Assembly: GCA_002345845.1 (NCBI GenBank)
Contig: DDWF01000276.1
Span: 1 to 37,276, forward strand
DNA length: 37,276 bases
DNA from: Betaproteobacteria bacterium UBA2293
Lineage (GTDB): Bacteria > Pseudomonadota > Gammaproteobacteria > Burkholderiales > Rhodocyclaceae
Direction of reading: 5' to 3'
Of the stretch, positions 7,346 through 15,420 are shown in pieces. The translations under genes and the position numbers were made by a program. The notes below the pieces were generated by a model. That model did not search any database. It worked only from the letters and a program-made list of their open reading frames with translations, and was not told the DNA's origin. Position 1 is the stretch's first letter. Each line of letters opens with the position of its first letter.

Positions 7346-8631
7346 GAGTGGTCCTTTGCGGTGCTATTGCGATCGGCGGCGCCTGCTTCGTTCGCCTCGC
7401 CGGCTTTAGCGGTCGAAGGCAGGTGTTCCTGAGTACCAGGCATGCTTCCATCGGGCTCCAGGAAGGCCTCAGGCTGCGGCAGGGGCGAGGCGGGGACGGC
7501 CATTTCTTCCGGCGTCAGCTGCTCGGTGAATCCGTCCAGGGTACCCATCGATTTGCGATCACGGCGGGCCACCGGCTCGGAGAGCATGTAGGCCCCGGTC
7601 AGCGTGGCGAGGGCTTCGAGGGCGGTGCGATGGGTGCGCTCCTGGGCGTGCGAGGCATCAGCACCAAATCCGATCAGTGCGGTGCGGATATCGTTGCCGG
7701 CCTCCACGGCAGCAGCCGAGTCGGAGCGGTAGAAGCGGAACACATCACGACGGTGGTCGATGCCGTATTGCCGGGCAAGGGTGGCCAGCTTGTGGGTCAG
7801 GTGGTAATCGAAGGGACCGGACATGTCCTGGAAGCAGATGGTGACTGCATGTTCGTTGCTGTTCTGGCCGGGTGCGGCAATGGCGATGTCGAGACTGACC
7901 ATTTCGGCGATGTCGCCATGCAGGGCTGCCGAAGAGCCCGAGCCCACCTCTTCGGTGATGGTGAACAGCGGAAAGACATCCACCGGCGGTATCAGTCCGC
8001 TGTCGACGATGGCCTTGCAGGCAGTCAGCAGGGCCGCGACCGCGGCCTTGTCGTCGAGGTAACGCGAATTGATATAGCCGTTGGGCAGGATCTCAACTTG
8101 CGGATCGAAGGCAATCCAGTCGCCGATATTGATTCCCGCCTCCGTCAGGCCGGCAGCGGAATTCGCGGCAATATCGACGCGGACCTCGACATGATCCCAA
8201 TTGATTGGTTGCGTATCGATCTCGTCACCGAAGGCGTGGCCTGAGGTTTTCAGGGGGAGACAGGTGCCACGAAGCTGGCCGTTATCGGTGAAGATGGTCA
8301 GGCGCCCACCGCAGGAAAAACGGGCCGACCAGTGACCAATCGGCGCGATCCCCAGGCGACCGTTCGGCTTGATCTGGCGGACCATCGCCCCCAAGGTGTC
8401 GAGGTGAGCGACGACGGCGCGGGCGGGACGGCTTTCCCGGCCGGCGATGGTGGCGCGAATGGCGCCCCGGCGGGTGATTTCGTAGGACAGGCCGATCGCC
8501 TCCAGGCGACAGGCGACGTAGCGGACGATACCGTCAGTCAGACCGACGGGGCTGGGAATGGCCAGCAACTGGAGGAGCGTCTCCTCGAGGAAGGCATAGT
8601 CGAATTCGATCGGCAGTTTTTCCGGTTTCAT
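7342..8631 (-). CDS. M42-family peptidase of the NAGGN osmoprotectant system
   Basis: Metallopeptidase of 429 residues in the M42 glutamyl aminopeptidase/endoglucanase-like family, subtype found with N-acetylglutaminylglutamine amide genes. Metal-site segments are visible: VVAHLDTLG (about 70-80), the YLDDKAAVAAL Asp, ITEEVGSG with the Glu pair, and a late GADASHAQERTH His. It may degrade NAGGN when osmotic stress ends or trim precursors; this role is inferred from conserved linkage. It overlaps ngg upstream (ATGA at 8628-8631) and the SH3 gene downstream in the same way. The C-terminal 50 or so residues are low complexity, Pro/Ala/Glu-rich. Confidence 0.9.
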   Translation of the reverse strand: MKPEKLPIEFDYAFLEETLLQLLAIPSPVGLTDGIVRYVACRLEAIGLSYEITRRGAIRATIAGRESRPARAVVAHLDTLGAMVRQIKPNGRLGIAPIGHWSARFSCGGRLTIFTDNGQLRGTCLPLKTSGHAFGDEIDTQPINWDHVEVRVDIAANSAAGLTEAGINIGDWIAFDPQVEILPNGYINSRYLDDKAAVAALLTACKAIVDSGLIPPVDVFPLFTITEEVGSGSSAALHGDIAEMVSLDIAIAAPGQNSNEHAVTICFQDMSGPFDYHLTHKLATLARQYGIDHRRDVFRFYRSDSAAAVEAGNDIRTALIGFGADASHAQERTHRTALEALATLTGAYMLSEPVARRDRKSMGTLDGFTEQLTPEEMAVPASPLPQPEAFLEPDGSMPGTQEHLPSTAKAGEANEAGAADRNSTAKDHS

Positions 8632-10388
8632 TGCGCCCGCTCCTCGACGCCGGTTCGGGGAAACAGCAGATCAATGAAGCGCTCTGCCGTCGGTTGCGGT
8701 TCATGATTGGCCAGGCCGGGACGTTCGTTGGCTTCGATGATCACGTAGTCTTCGCCGTCGACCGAGGGCACAAGAAAGTCGAGGCCGGTGACCGGAATGT
8801 TCAGGATGCGCGAGGCCTGTTCGGCAGCAAGCCGCAGCGCCGGGTGCAGCATTTCGGTCACGTCATGGATCGTGCCGCCGGTATGCAGGTTGGCCGTGTT
8901 GCGGACCACCAGCGTTTCGCCCGGCGCCAGCACGCTGGCGAAATCGAAGCCCTGGGCGGTAATGCAGCGCCGGGTCTCGCCATCCATCGGTATACGCGAT
9001 TCGCCGCCGGTGGCCGCGGCGCGGCGGCGACTCTGCTTCTCGATCAGTTGCTCGACCGAACTCAGTCCGTCGCCAACCACCGAGGCCGGGCGGCGTACGG
9101 CTGCGGCCACGACTTTGTGGTTGATCACCACGATGCGCAGATCCTGCCCCGTGCAGAACTGCTCGAGTACGACATGCTCGCCGAAGCGGCTGGCATGCTC
9201 GATGGCGGTTTCGACTTCATCCGAGGTCGTCAGATTGACGGCAACGCCCTTGCCCTGCTCGCCATCGGCGGGCTTGACCACGACCTCGCCATGGCACTGC
9301 AGAAAAGCTGAGTTGTCCTCGAGGGCGCCGGCCTTGATCTGCGCGGGAACCTTCAATCCGGCATCGCGCAGCAGGCGCAGAGTCACGCGCTTGTCGGCGC
9401 AACGGCTCATCGCCACCGCGCTGGTCAGTTCGGACAGCGATTCGCGGCAAACGATGCTGCGACCGGCATAGGTCAGCCGGAAGTAGCCGTTCTCGGCATC
9501 GATGGTTTCCACCATGATGCCGCGCCGCCTGGCTTCATCGACGATGATCCGGGCATAGATATTGAGATTGGCATCGGCCTGTGACCCGGGCTCGGTGAAC
9601 AAGGACTCGTTGATCACGTTGCGCCGTTTCACGGCGAAGACCTGGATATTCTGGAAGCCCAGCTTTTTGTATAGCGCGATGGCCGACAGGTTGTCATGCA
9701 ATACCGAAATATCCATGTAGGCGCGGCCGCGGGCCTGGAAGCGTTCGGCCAGATAGCGCGTCAGTGCCTCGCCGACGCCGGGATGGCCGGCTTGCGGGGA
9801 AACGGCCAGCGCCCAGAGGCTGCAGCCCTGATCAGGATCGCCGAAGGCTTCGCCATGATCGAGCCCCATGGCCACGCCGATGACCTCGCCGCTGACGCGA
9901 TCCTCGGCCAGCGCATAGACGAGATGGCGCGCCGTTCGCTGCGACCAGACGAATTGTGGATCGACCGGCACCATGCGCCGGGCACGATAGAGTGCGTTAA
10001 GGGCGGCAATGTCCGAGCGCGTACGCAGGCGACGAATCGCGAACCCGCGCAGCGTCGCCTTGGCCGGGCGATAGCTGTTGAAGTTGAGGCGATAGGTTTC
10101 CGACGGGTCGACGAAGAGTTGCTGCGGCGCCTGTGCGACGACGACATGCGGCTTATCGAGATAAAAGGCGATATCGCGCTGCCCCGGCTGCTCAGCGAGC
10201 AGCGCCTGGGCAATCTGTTGCGCATCGTCGAAGGTATGCCCGGCGATCAGGCGACCCCAACCGCAGTCCAGCGCTACCTGCCGATGTTTTTCCTGGAGAA
10301 CGGGGTCGAAGGGAGCGCCGCTGGAGTTCGGCGTGCAGGGAATCGGGCCGCGCCCGAGACGCAGGGCGCGGTTGGCTTGTCTTTTCAT
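8628..10388 (-). CDS. ngg: N-acetylglutaminylglutamine synthetase (GNAT plus ATP-grasp)
   Basis: Bifunctional enzyme of 586 residues that builds the N-acetylglutaminylglutamine backbone of the osmolyte NAGGN. An N-terminal GNAT acetyltransferase domain covers about residues 110-290 (ALAVSPQAGHPGVGEALTRY acetyl-CoA loop, YKKLGF). A C-terminal ATP-grasp ligase follows (VVVKPADGEQGKGV, VLEQFCTGQDLRIVVI, then EANERPGLANHEPQP near the end). The frame is open far upstream, but the ATG at 10388 starts MKRQANRALRLG, follows GAGGAGGCGAAGCTC and leaves 13 bp after asnO. Second gene of the operon. Confidence 0.94.
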   Translation of the reverse strand: MKRQANRALRLGRGPIPCTPNSSGAPFDPVLQEKHRQVALDCGWGRLIAGHTFDDAQQIAQALLAEQPGQRDIAFYLDKPHVVVAQAPQQLFVDPSETYRLNFNSYRPAKATLRGFAIRRLRTRSDIAALNALYRARRMVPVDPQFVWSQRTARHLVYALAEDRVSGEVIGVAMGLDHGEAFGDPDQGCSLWALAVSPQAGHPGVGEALTRYLAERFQARGRAYMDISVLHDNLSAIALYKKLGFQNIQVFAVKRRNVINESLFTEPGSQADANLNIYARIIVDEARRRGIMVETIDAENGYFRLTYAGRSIVCRESLSELTSAVAMSRCADKRVTLRLLRDAGLKVPAQIKAGALEDNSAFLQCHGEVVVKPADGEQGKGVAVNLTTSDEVETAIEHASRFGEHVVLEQFCTGQDLRIVVINHKVVAAAVRRPASVVGDGLSSVEQLIEKQSRRRAAATGGESRIPMDGETRRCITAQGFDFASVLAPGETLVVRNTANLHTGGTIHDVTEMLHPALRLAAEQASRILNIPVTGLDFLVPSVDGEDYVIIEANERPGLANHEPQPTAERFIDLLFPRTGVEERAQ

Positions 10389-10401
10389 GAGCTTCGCCTC
10401 C

Positions 10402-12177
10402 TCATGCGGCCAGATGGGTCTGCAGCCAGAGTTCGAGCAGCCCGAGCTGCCAGAGTTTTGAGCCGCGCAGTTGAGTGATGTGCTCCATCGGGTTGGCCAG
10501 CAGTTCGGCCACATAGGGCTGCTGGAAGAGGTCGCGCTCGCGGGCCGCACGGCTGGACAGCGCATCGCGGATCATCTCCAGCACGTTGCCCTGCAGATAC
10601 TTCAGGGCGGGAACCGGGAAATAACCTTTCGGGCGGTCGATAACGGCAGATGGAATGATGCTCCGCGCAGCCTCCTTGAGGATGCCCTTGCCGCCGCCAC
10701 TCAACTTGTGCCGCACCGGAATGCGCGCAGCGAGCTCGACCAGCTCGTGATCGAGGAACGGCACGCGGGCCTCCAGCCCGAAGGCCATGGTCATGTTGTC
10801 AACCCGCTTTACCGGATCGTCCACCAGCATGATGGTCGTATCCAGGCGGAGCGCCTTCTCGACGGGGTCGGCGGCGCCGGGAGCAACGAAATGGTTGGCC
10901 ACGAACATGCCGGAGTGATCCTCGGTGGCGTATTGCGGCTGCACGAGTTGCCGGTATTCCTCGAAATGACGGTCGCGGAAGGCATTGAGATAATCGCCGA
11001 CCGGGTTGCGGCTGTCGCTCAGCTGCGGGTACCAGTGATAGCCGCCAAACACCTCGTCTGCCCCCTGGCCGCTCTGGACCACCTTGCTATGGCGCGAAAC
11101 CGCCTCGGAGAGCAGATAGAAGCCGATGCAGTCGTGGCTGACCATCGGTTCGCTCATGGCCGTGATGGCTTCCGGCAGGCGACGCAGCAACTCGGATTCC
11201 GGCACGAAGAGCCGTTCGTGCTCGGTGGCGAAGGTTTGGGCGATCAGGTCGGCATACTCGAATTCGTTGCCTTTTTCGCCACCGACATCAGCGAAGCCGA
11301 TGTTGTAGGTACGCAGGTTCGCGACGCCGGCCTCCGCCATCAGGCCGACGATCAGGCTGGAGTCGACGCCGCCCGACAACAGGGCACCGACCGGCACGTC
11401 TGCAACCAGGCGACGGCGCACAGCCAGCCGCAAGCCGTTGAGCAGGATTTCGCGCCATTCTTCGAAGGAGCGCGCCTCATCTTCCGCACTACGTTGGTAG
11501 TCGAGCGTCCAGTAGCCCTCCTCGTGGCGCGAACCGTCGGGTTCGATGGCCAACACCGTGGCCGGTGGCAGTTTACGGATACCCTTGAACAGCGTGTAAG
11601 GCGCTGGCACGACAGCGTGGAAGGAGAGGTAGTGATTGAGTGCGACCGGGTCGATCGAGGTATCGACCGAGCGATCCATCAACAAGGCGGGCAGCGTCGA
11701 AGCAAAACGCAAGCCGCCGGAAACTTCGGCGAAGTAGAGTGGCTTGATGCCCAGACGGTCGCGGCCGAGCAGCACGCGCCCACTGTCGCGCTCCCACAGG
11801 GCGAAGGCGAACATGCCGTTCAGGCGCTTGACGAAATCCCTGCCCCACGCGTGATAAGCCTTCAGCAGCACTTCCGTGTCGCCGTGGGAATAGAACTGAT
11901 AACCCAGACCTTCGAGCTCGCGGCGCAGTTCCAGGTGATTGTAGATCGCACCATTGAAGACAATACCGAGGCCCAGTGCCGGATCGAGCATCGGTTGGGC
12001 AGCGGCCTCCGAGAGATCCATGATCTTCAGGCGGCGATGGGCAAAGGCACGGTCCGGCGTGGCGTATACGCCGAAACTGTCGGGACCGCGGCGGGCCATA
12101 CGGTTGTTCATTTGATCGACAAGGGCCAGATCTGGACATTGCCCATCGAAGCGGATTTCTCCAGCGATTGCACACAT
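10402..12177 (-). CDS. asnO: N-acetylglutaminylglutamine amidotransferase (asparagine synthetase-like)
   Basis: Class II glutamine amidotransferase of 591 residues that adds the terminal amide of NAGGN. With the ATG at 12177 the protein starts MCAIAGEI, exposing the nucleophilic Cys2 after Met removal; the TTG two codons earlier would bury it. The glutaminase domain has NNRMARRGPDS, FNGAIYNH and HGDTEVLL. The synthetase domain has the PPi loop GALLSGGVDSSL and GQGADEVFGGYHWYP. Slightly smaller than the family's usual size only by a few residues. GGAGAG precedes the start. First gene of the operon, driven by the promoter at 12386-12414 through a leader of about 200 bases. Confidence 0.94.
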   Translation of the reverse strand: MCAIAGEIRFDGQCPDLALVDQMNNRMARRGPDSFGVYATPDRAFAHRRLKIMDLSEAAAQPMLDPALGLGIVFNGAIYNHLELRRELEGLGYQFYSHGDTEVLLKAYHAWGRDFVKRLNGMFAFALWERDSGRVLLGRDRLGIKPLYFAEVSGGLRFASTLPALLMDRSVDTSIDPVALNHYLSFHAVVPAPYTLFKGIRKLPPATVLAIEPDGSRHEEGYWTLDYQRSAEDEARSFEEWREILLNGLRLAVRRRLVADVPVGALLSGGVDSSLIVGLMAEAGVANLRTYNIGFADVGGEKGNEFEYADLIAQTFATEHERLFVPESELLRRLPEAITAMSEPMVSHDCIGFYLLSEAVSRHSKVVQSGQGADEVFGGYHWYPQLSDSRNPVGDYLNAFRDRHFEEYRQLVQPQYATEDHSGMFVANHFVAPGAADPVEKALRLDTTIMLVDDPVKRVDNMTMAFGLEARVPFLDHELVELAARIPVRHKLSGGGKGILKEAARSIIPSAVIDRPKGYFPVPALKYLQGNVLEMIRDALSSRAARERDLFQQPYVAELLANPMEHITQLRGSKLWQLGLLELWLQTHLAA

Positions 12178-12385
12178 GGTCAAGGCTCTCCATGGTTCTT
12201 CCCACCTGCTTCAATGCAAAAAAGCAACCTGATCCCCGGCGGAATTCGGGGGATGACGGGAGGGTGAGTGGCCTGCAAACCGAGCGAGTTAGCCGAAGGC
12301 CAACAAACAATACATTGATTAACAACCTATAGGAAAGTTGTCTATGGCGCTCGAAATATGCAGATGTATCGTTACAAGATTGATT

Positions 12386-12414
12386 ATTATAGGCTATTTA
12401 TCTTGAACAATCAA
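12386..12414 (-). promoter_or_regulatory. Sigma70-type promoter of the NAGGN operon
   Basis: On the minus strand, TTGATT (12414-12409), a 17-base spacer and a perfect TATAAT (12391-12386). The expected start near 12379 leaves an untranslated leader of about 200 bases before asnO at 12177. The leader (12178-12378) is AT-rich at its start and can form weak stems (for example GGCCT with AGGCC around 12272-12302); I recognise no known riboswitch in it. Confidence 0.75.
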
Positions 12415-12430
12415 GGCGCGGTAGAAACAA

Positions 12431-12468
12431 AAACATTGCCAATCAAACTATTTTGATAGGCAATGTTT
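12431..12468 (-). terminator. Intrinsic terminator of the iron operon
   Basis: A 17-bp stem with one mismatch: AAACATTGCCAATCAAA (12431-12447) against 12452-12468 with a 4-base loop. Read on the minus strand it follows the Fe(III)-binding protein gene (stop at 12540) and runs into a T-rich stretch (TTTTTGTTTC). It insulates the iron operon from the NAGGN promoter 17 bases further on. Confidence 0.82.
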
Positions 12469-12539
12469 ATTTGCAACACGATTTTTCCTGACTTTGCCCG
12501 GCAACCACGCACGGCGCCTCGGCCGTCTGCAGCCCGGTA

Positions 12540-13562
12540 CTAGCGATAGCCGGCGCGGTCGAGCAGCTTCTGCGCCTTGGCCAGCTCCCGGGCAATGGCC
12601 GGCAGCGGCAGACGATCGGCCTTGAAGCTGCCCATGGCCGTCAGCTCCTCGTTGGCGAACTTCACCGTCGGCACGGCCGGGTATTCGTTGTTGGCCTCGG
12701 CGAAATGGCGCTGGGCTTCGTCGCTGGCCAGGTATTCGAGGAACTTGATGGCCGCCGCCCGGTTCTTCGCCGTCTTCACCAGACCGCCGCCGGAGACGTT
12801 GATGTGCGTGCCGTGGCCGTCCTGGTTCGGCCAGACGATGCCGAGGCGCTGCTTGACCAGATTGCGCTCCTCGACCTTGTCTGAGCCGAGCAGACGGGCC
12901 AGGTAGTAGCTGTTGGAGACGGCGACGGCACATTCGCCGGTGGCCACCGATTTGATCTGGTCGGTATCGCCGCCACGCGGCGGATGCGCCAGATTGGCGG
13001 CGATGCCGCGCGCCCAGGTCTCGGTTGCGGCCTCGCCGTTGTGTGCCACCTGCGCGGCGACCAGCAGCAGGTTGTAGATGTGGCCGCCGGGAATACTGCA
13101 GATCCTGCCCTTGAGTTTCGGGTCGGCCAGCGCTTCGTAGGTCGGCACGTCACTCGCCTGCAGCTTGCGCTTGTTGTAGACGATCATCCGCGCCCGCGTG
13201 GTGAAGGCGAACCAGTTGGCCGAGCGCAAATGGGCGGGAATGCGCGTCTCCAGTGCGGTCGATTGCACCGGCGCCAGGAGGCCCCAGGAATCGGCCACAG
13301 CCAGCGTCGCTGCGTCGACGGTCAGGAAGACGTCGGCCGGGCTGTTCGCCCCCTCGCTGCGGATGCGTTCCAGCAGTTCGTTGGCCTTGCCTTCGATGCG
13401 GTTGATGCGGATGCCGGTCTGCCGCGTGAAGTTGGCGTAGAGCACCTCATCCGACTGGTAGTGGCGAGCGGAGTAGAGGTTGAGCACGGCCTCCTGGGCC
13501 ATGGCCGGGGCGACGATGGCGGCCGCGAGCAGGACGCCTAGCAGTTTGCCTGAGGTACGCAT
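12540..13562 (-). CDS. Fe(III) ABC transporter substrate-binding protein (FutA/FbpA type)
   Basis: Periplasmic iron-binding protein of 340 residues in the FutA/FbpA (ferric-binding) family. A signal peptide ends near APAMAQ-EA, and mature protein begins VLNLYSARHYQSDEVLY as in FutA. The adjacent iron-binding tyrosines are in VSNSYYLARLLG (about 225). It would deliver ferric iron to an inner-membrane permease, but no permease or ATPase gene lies beside it, so it must work with components encoded elsewhere. It starts one base after the piuC-like stop and is the last gene before the terminator at 12431-12468. Fur control of the operon is inferred from the box at 17870. Confidence 0.92.
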   Translation of the reverse strand: MRTSGKLLGVLLAAAIVAPAMAQEAVLNLYSARHYQSDEVLYANFTRQTGIRINRIEGKANELLERIRSEGANSPADVFLTVDAATLAVADSWGLLAPVQSTALETRIPAHLRSANWFAFTTRARMIVYNKRKLQASDVPTYEALADPKLKGRICSIPGGHIYNLLLVAAQVAHNGEAATETWARGIAANLAHPPRGGDTDQIKSVATGECAVAVSNSYYLARLLGSDKVEERNLVKQRLGIVWPNQDGHGTHINVSGGGLVKTAKNRAAAIKFLEYLASDEAQRHFAEANNEYPAVPTVKFANEELTAMGSFKADRLPLPAIARELAKAQKLLDRAGYR

Positions 13563-13563
13563 C

Positions 13564-14247
13564 TCAGGTCACCGCCCACAGGCGCAGCAGGTTGTGATAA
13601 ACGGCGGTCAGCTTGAGCAGGCGCGGATCGTCGGCGGCGACGACCGAGGTCATGCCCTGGATGGCCTGATCGAGATCGAACAGCAGGGTGCGCGCGCTGT
13701 CGTTCTGCACCATGCTCTGGATCCACATGAAGGAGGCGACGCGCGCGCCGCTGGTCACCGGCGTCACCTGATGCAGGCTGCTCGACGGATAAAGCACCAT
13801 GTCGCCGGCCGCCAGCTTGACGGCCTGGATGCCGAACGGCCCTTCGACCTGCAGTTCGCCGCCCTCGTATTCCTCCGGTTCGGCCAGGAACAGCGTTGCC
13901 GACAGGTCGCTGCGCACCGAGATGTTGGTACCGGGCACCTGCATGACGGCGCTGTCCACATGGGTGCCGTAGGTGCCACCGTCGCTGTAATGGTTGAATT
14001 TCGGTGGGTAGATGCGGCTGGGCAGCGCCGCCGCGATGAACAGCGGCGTGTTGCCCAGCTTGCGCAGGATGCGGTTCCCGAGCTCGACCGCCAGCGGCGA
14101 GCCGTCTTCCAGTTGCCGGTTGCGCTTGACGGCGCGGGCCAGGGTGCCGGCGGTCTTCAGGCCGTCCTGCCATTCCGCCTGGTCGAGCAGGCGGCGAAAC
14201 TCACTTACCTCGTCCTTGCTGAGGACGCCTTCAATCGGAATCAACAT
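13564..14247 (-). CDS. PKHD-type Fe(II)/2-oxoglutarate dioxygenase (PiuC/YbiX family)
   Basis: Cytoplasmic dioxygenase of 227 residues (family 220-230). The facial triad is clear: His and Asp in THVDSAVM (about 96-98) and the distal His in SSLHQVTPV (about 159), with the 2-oxoglutarate Arg in SGARVASF. It starts [10 protein letters not shown], typical of PiuC/YbiX, with ACGAGG upstream of the ATG. PiuC/YbiX genes habitually accompany TonB siderophore receptors (piuA-piuC, fiu-ybiX), which fits this operon. The substrate is not known for the family; modification of a siderophore or its breakdown product is plausible. Confidence 0.93.
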   Translation of the reverse strand: MLIPIEGVLSKDEVSEFRRLLDQAEWQDGLKTAGTLARAVKRNRQLEDGSPLAVELGNRILRKLGNTPLFIAAALPSRIYPPKFNHYSDGGTYGTHVDSAVMQVPGTNISVRSDLSATLFLAEPEEYEGGELQVEGPFGIQAVKLAAGDMVLYPSSSLHQVTPVTSGARVASFMWIQSMVQNDSARTLLFDLDQAIQGMTSVVAADDPRLLKLTAVYHNLLRLWAVT

Positions 14248-14259
14248 GTCGTTGCCTCG

Positions 14260-15372
14260 TTAGTGATAAATCATGTCCGGGCCGATGTCGGCCAGCGTCG
14301 CGCAGCCGGCCTGGGCCATGCAGACCTCCAGTTCGCCGCGTAGCAGTTTCAGCAGGTGGGCGACGCCGAGTGCCCCGGCGACGGCCAGCGCATAGACCTG
14401 CAGGCGGCCGACCATGACCGCGTCGGCGCCGAGCGCCAGAGCCTTGAACACGTCGCTACCGGAACGGATGCCGCTGTCGAGCAGCAGCGGATAGCCGGCG
14501 CCGACGGTGGCGCGGATGGCCGGCAGCAGGCGCAGGCTGGCCGGGGCGCCGTCGAGCGCCCGGCCGCCATGGTTGGAAACGACCAGGCCGGCGACGCCCA
14601 TGGCCTGTAGCCGCTGCGCATCCGCCGGCCGGAGCACGCCTTTGACGATGACCGGCAGCCGGGTCTGGCCGAGCAGCCAGGCGAGATCGTCCCAGGTCGG
14701 CGCTTCGGCCATCGCTCCCTGGAAGACCAGACTCTGCCCACGCTCGAGCAGGCGTTGCGGCGGTAGCGGATAGTCGGCCAGACTGGCCGCCACCACCTGC
14801 GGCGGCATCACGAAGCCGGCACGCTGGGCGCGCAGGCTGGGCGTCTTGATCGCCGTGTCCAGCGTCACCATCAAGGCCTTGTAGCCGGCAGCCTCAGCGC
14901 GACTGAGCAGATTGGCGGTATCGGCGCGGCGCGGCTGGAAGTAGAGCTGGAACCAGCGCTCGTCGCCGGCTTGCGCGGCAATATCTTCCAGCGTGCGGCC
15001 GGCCAAGGTGCTGACCACCAGACAACTGTCGGCGGCGGCAGCGCCGCGCGCCGTTTCCACTTCGCCGAGCGGATGGAGCAGGGTCTGGTAGGCCACCGGC
15101 GCCAGTAGCACGGGGTGCTGCAAACTGCGCCCGAACAGTTCCCGGCGGGTGTGACCGGCAGTCACGTCAACCAGCATGCGCGGCAGGATTGCCGTCTGTT
15201 CGAAGGCGGCACGATTGGCGGCCAGGGTCAGTTCCGGGCCGCAGCCGCCGGCAACGTAGGCATGACCGGCAGCGGCTATGAAATTCGGGGCCAGCCACTC
15301 ATAGTCCTGCGCGCAACACACCTCGCGCGGAATCTGGCTCAGGGGGGGCAGGACGTTGGGCTGTTGGCTCAT
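14260..15372 (-). CDS. FMN-dependent alpha-hydroxy-acid oxidase/dehydrogenase
   Basis: Protein of 370 residues in the glycolate oxidase/L-lactate dehydrogenase/mandelate dehydrogenase family. Catalytic and FMN residues are visible: Y24 region (YEWLAPN), R65 in ILPRMLVDV, K244 in PVIVKGVL, H268 and R271 in SNHGGRALDG, then LLDSGIRSGSDVFKALALGA and MVGRL at the FMN phosphate site. It oxidises an (S)-2-hydroxyacid to the 2-oxoacid. Its place between a siderophore receptor and a PiuC gene is unusual; an alpha-hydroxycarboxylate siderophore or product might be the substrate (inference). The start at 15372 is the only one that keeps the domain, yet there is no Shine-Dalgarno: the bases upstream read CCTCCTGTACAGCC. 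A strong hairpin sits just before it. Confidence 0.9.
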   Translation of the reverse strand: MSQQPNVLPPLSQIPREVCCAQDYEWLAPNFIAAAGHAYVAGGCGPELTLAANRAAFEQTAILPRMLVDVTAGHTRRELFGRSLQHPVLLAPVAYQTLLHPLGEVETARGAAAADSCLVVSTLAGRTLEDIAAQAGDERWFQLYFQPRRADTANLLSRAEAAGYKALMVTLDTAIKTPSLRAQRAGFVMPPQVVAASLADYPLPPQRLLERGQSLVFQGAMAEAPTWDDLAWLLGQTRLPVIVKGVLRPADAQRLQAMGVAGLVVSNHGGRALDGAPASLRLLPAIRATVGAGYPLLLDSGIRSGSDVFKALALGADAVMVGRLQVYALAVAGALGVAHLLKLLRGELEVCMAQAGCATLADIGPDMIYH

Positions 15373-15384
15373 GGCTGTACAGGA

Positions 15385-15412
15385 GGCGGGTGACCCGGCC
15401 GGGCCACCCGCC
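15385..15412 (-). other. GC-rich hairpin between receptor and oxidase genes
   Basis: GGCGGGTG (15385-15392) pairs perfectly with CACCCGCC (15405-15412), and the loop contains the palindrome CCGGCCGG. There is no U tract, so it is more likely an mRNA-processing or stabilising element that lowers expression of downstream genes relative to the receptor than a full terminator. Confidence 0.5.
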
Positions 15413-15420
15413 GTTACGGA

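Noticed and set aside
10471..12267. Long plus-strand open frame opposite asnO
   Set aside because: Antisense shadow of a clear amidotransferase gene; no ribosome site or domain.
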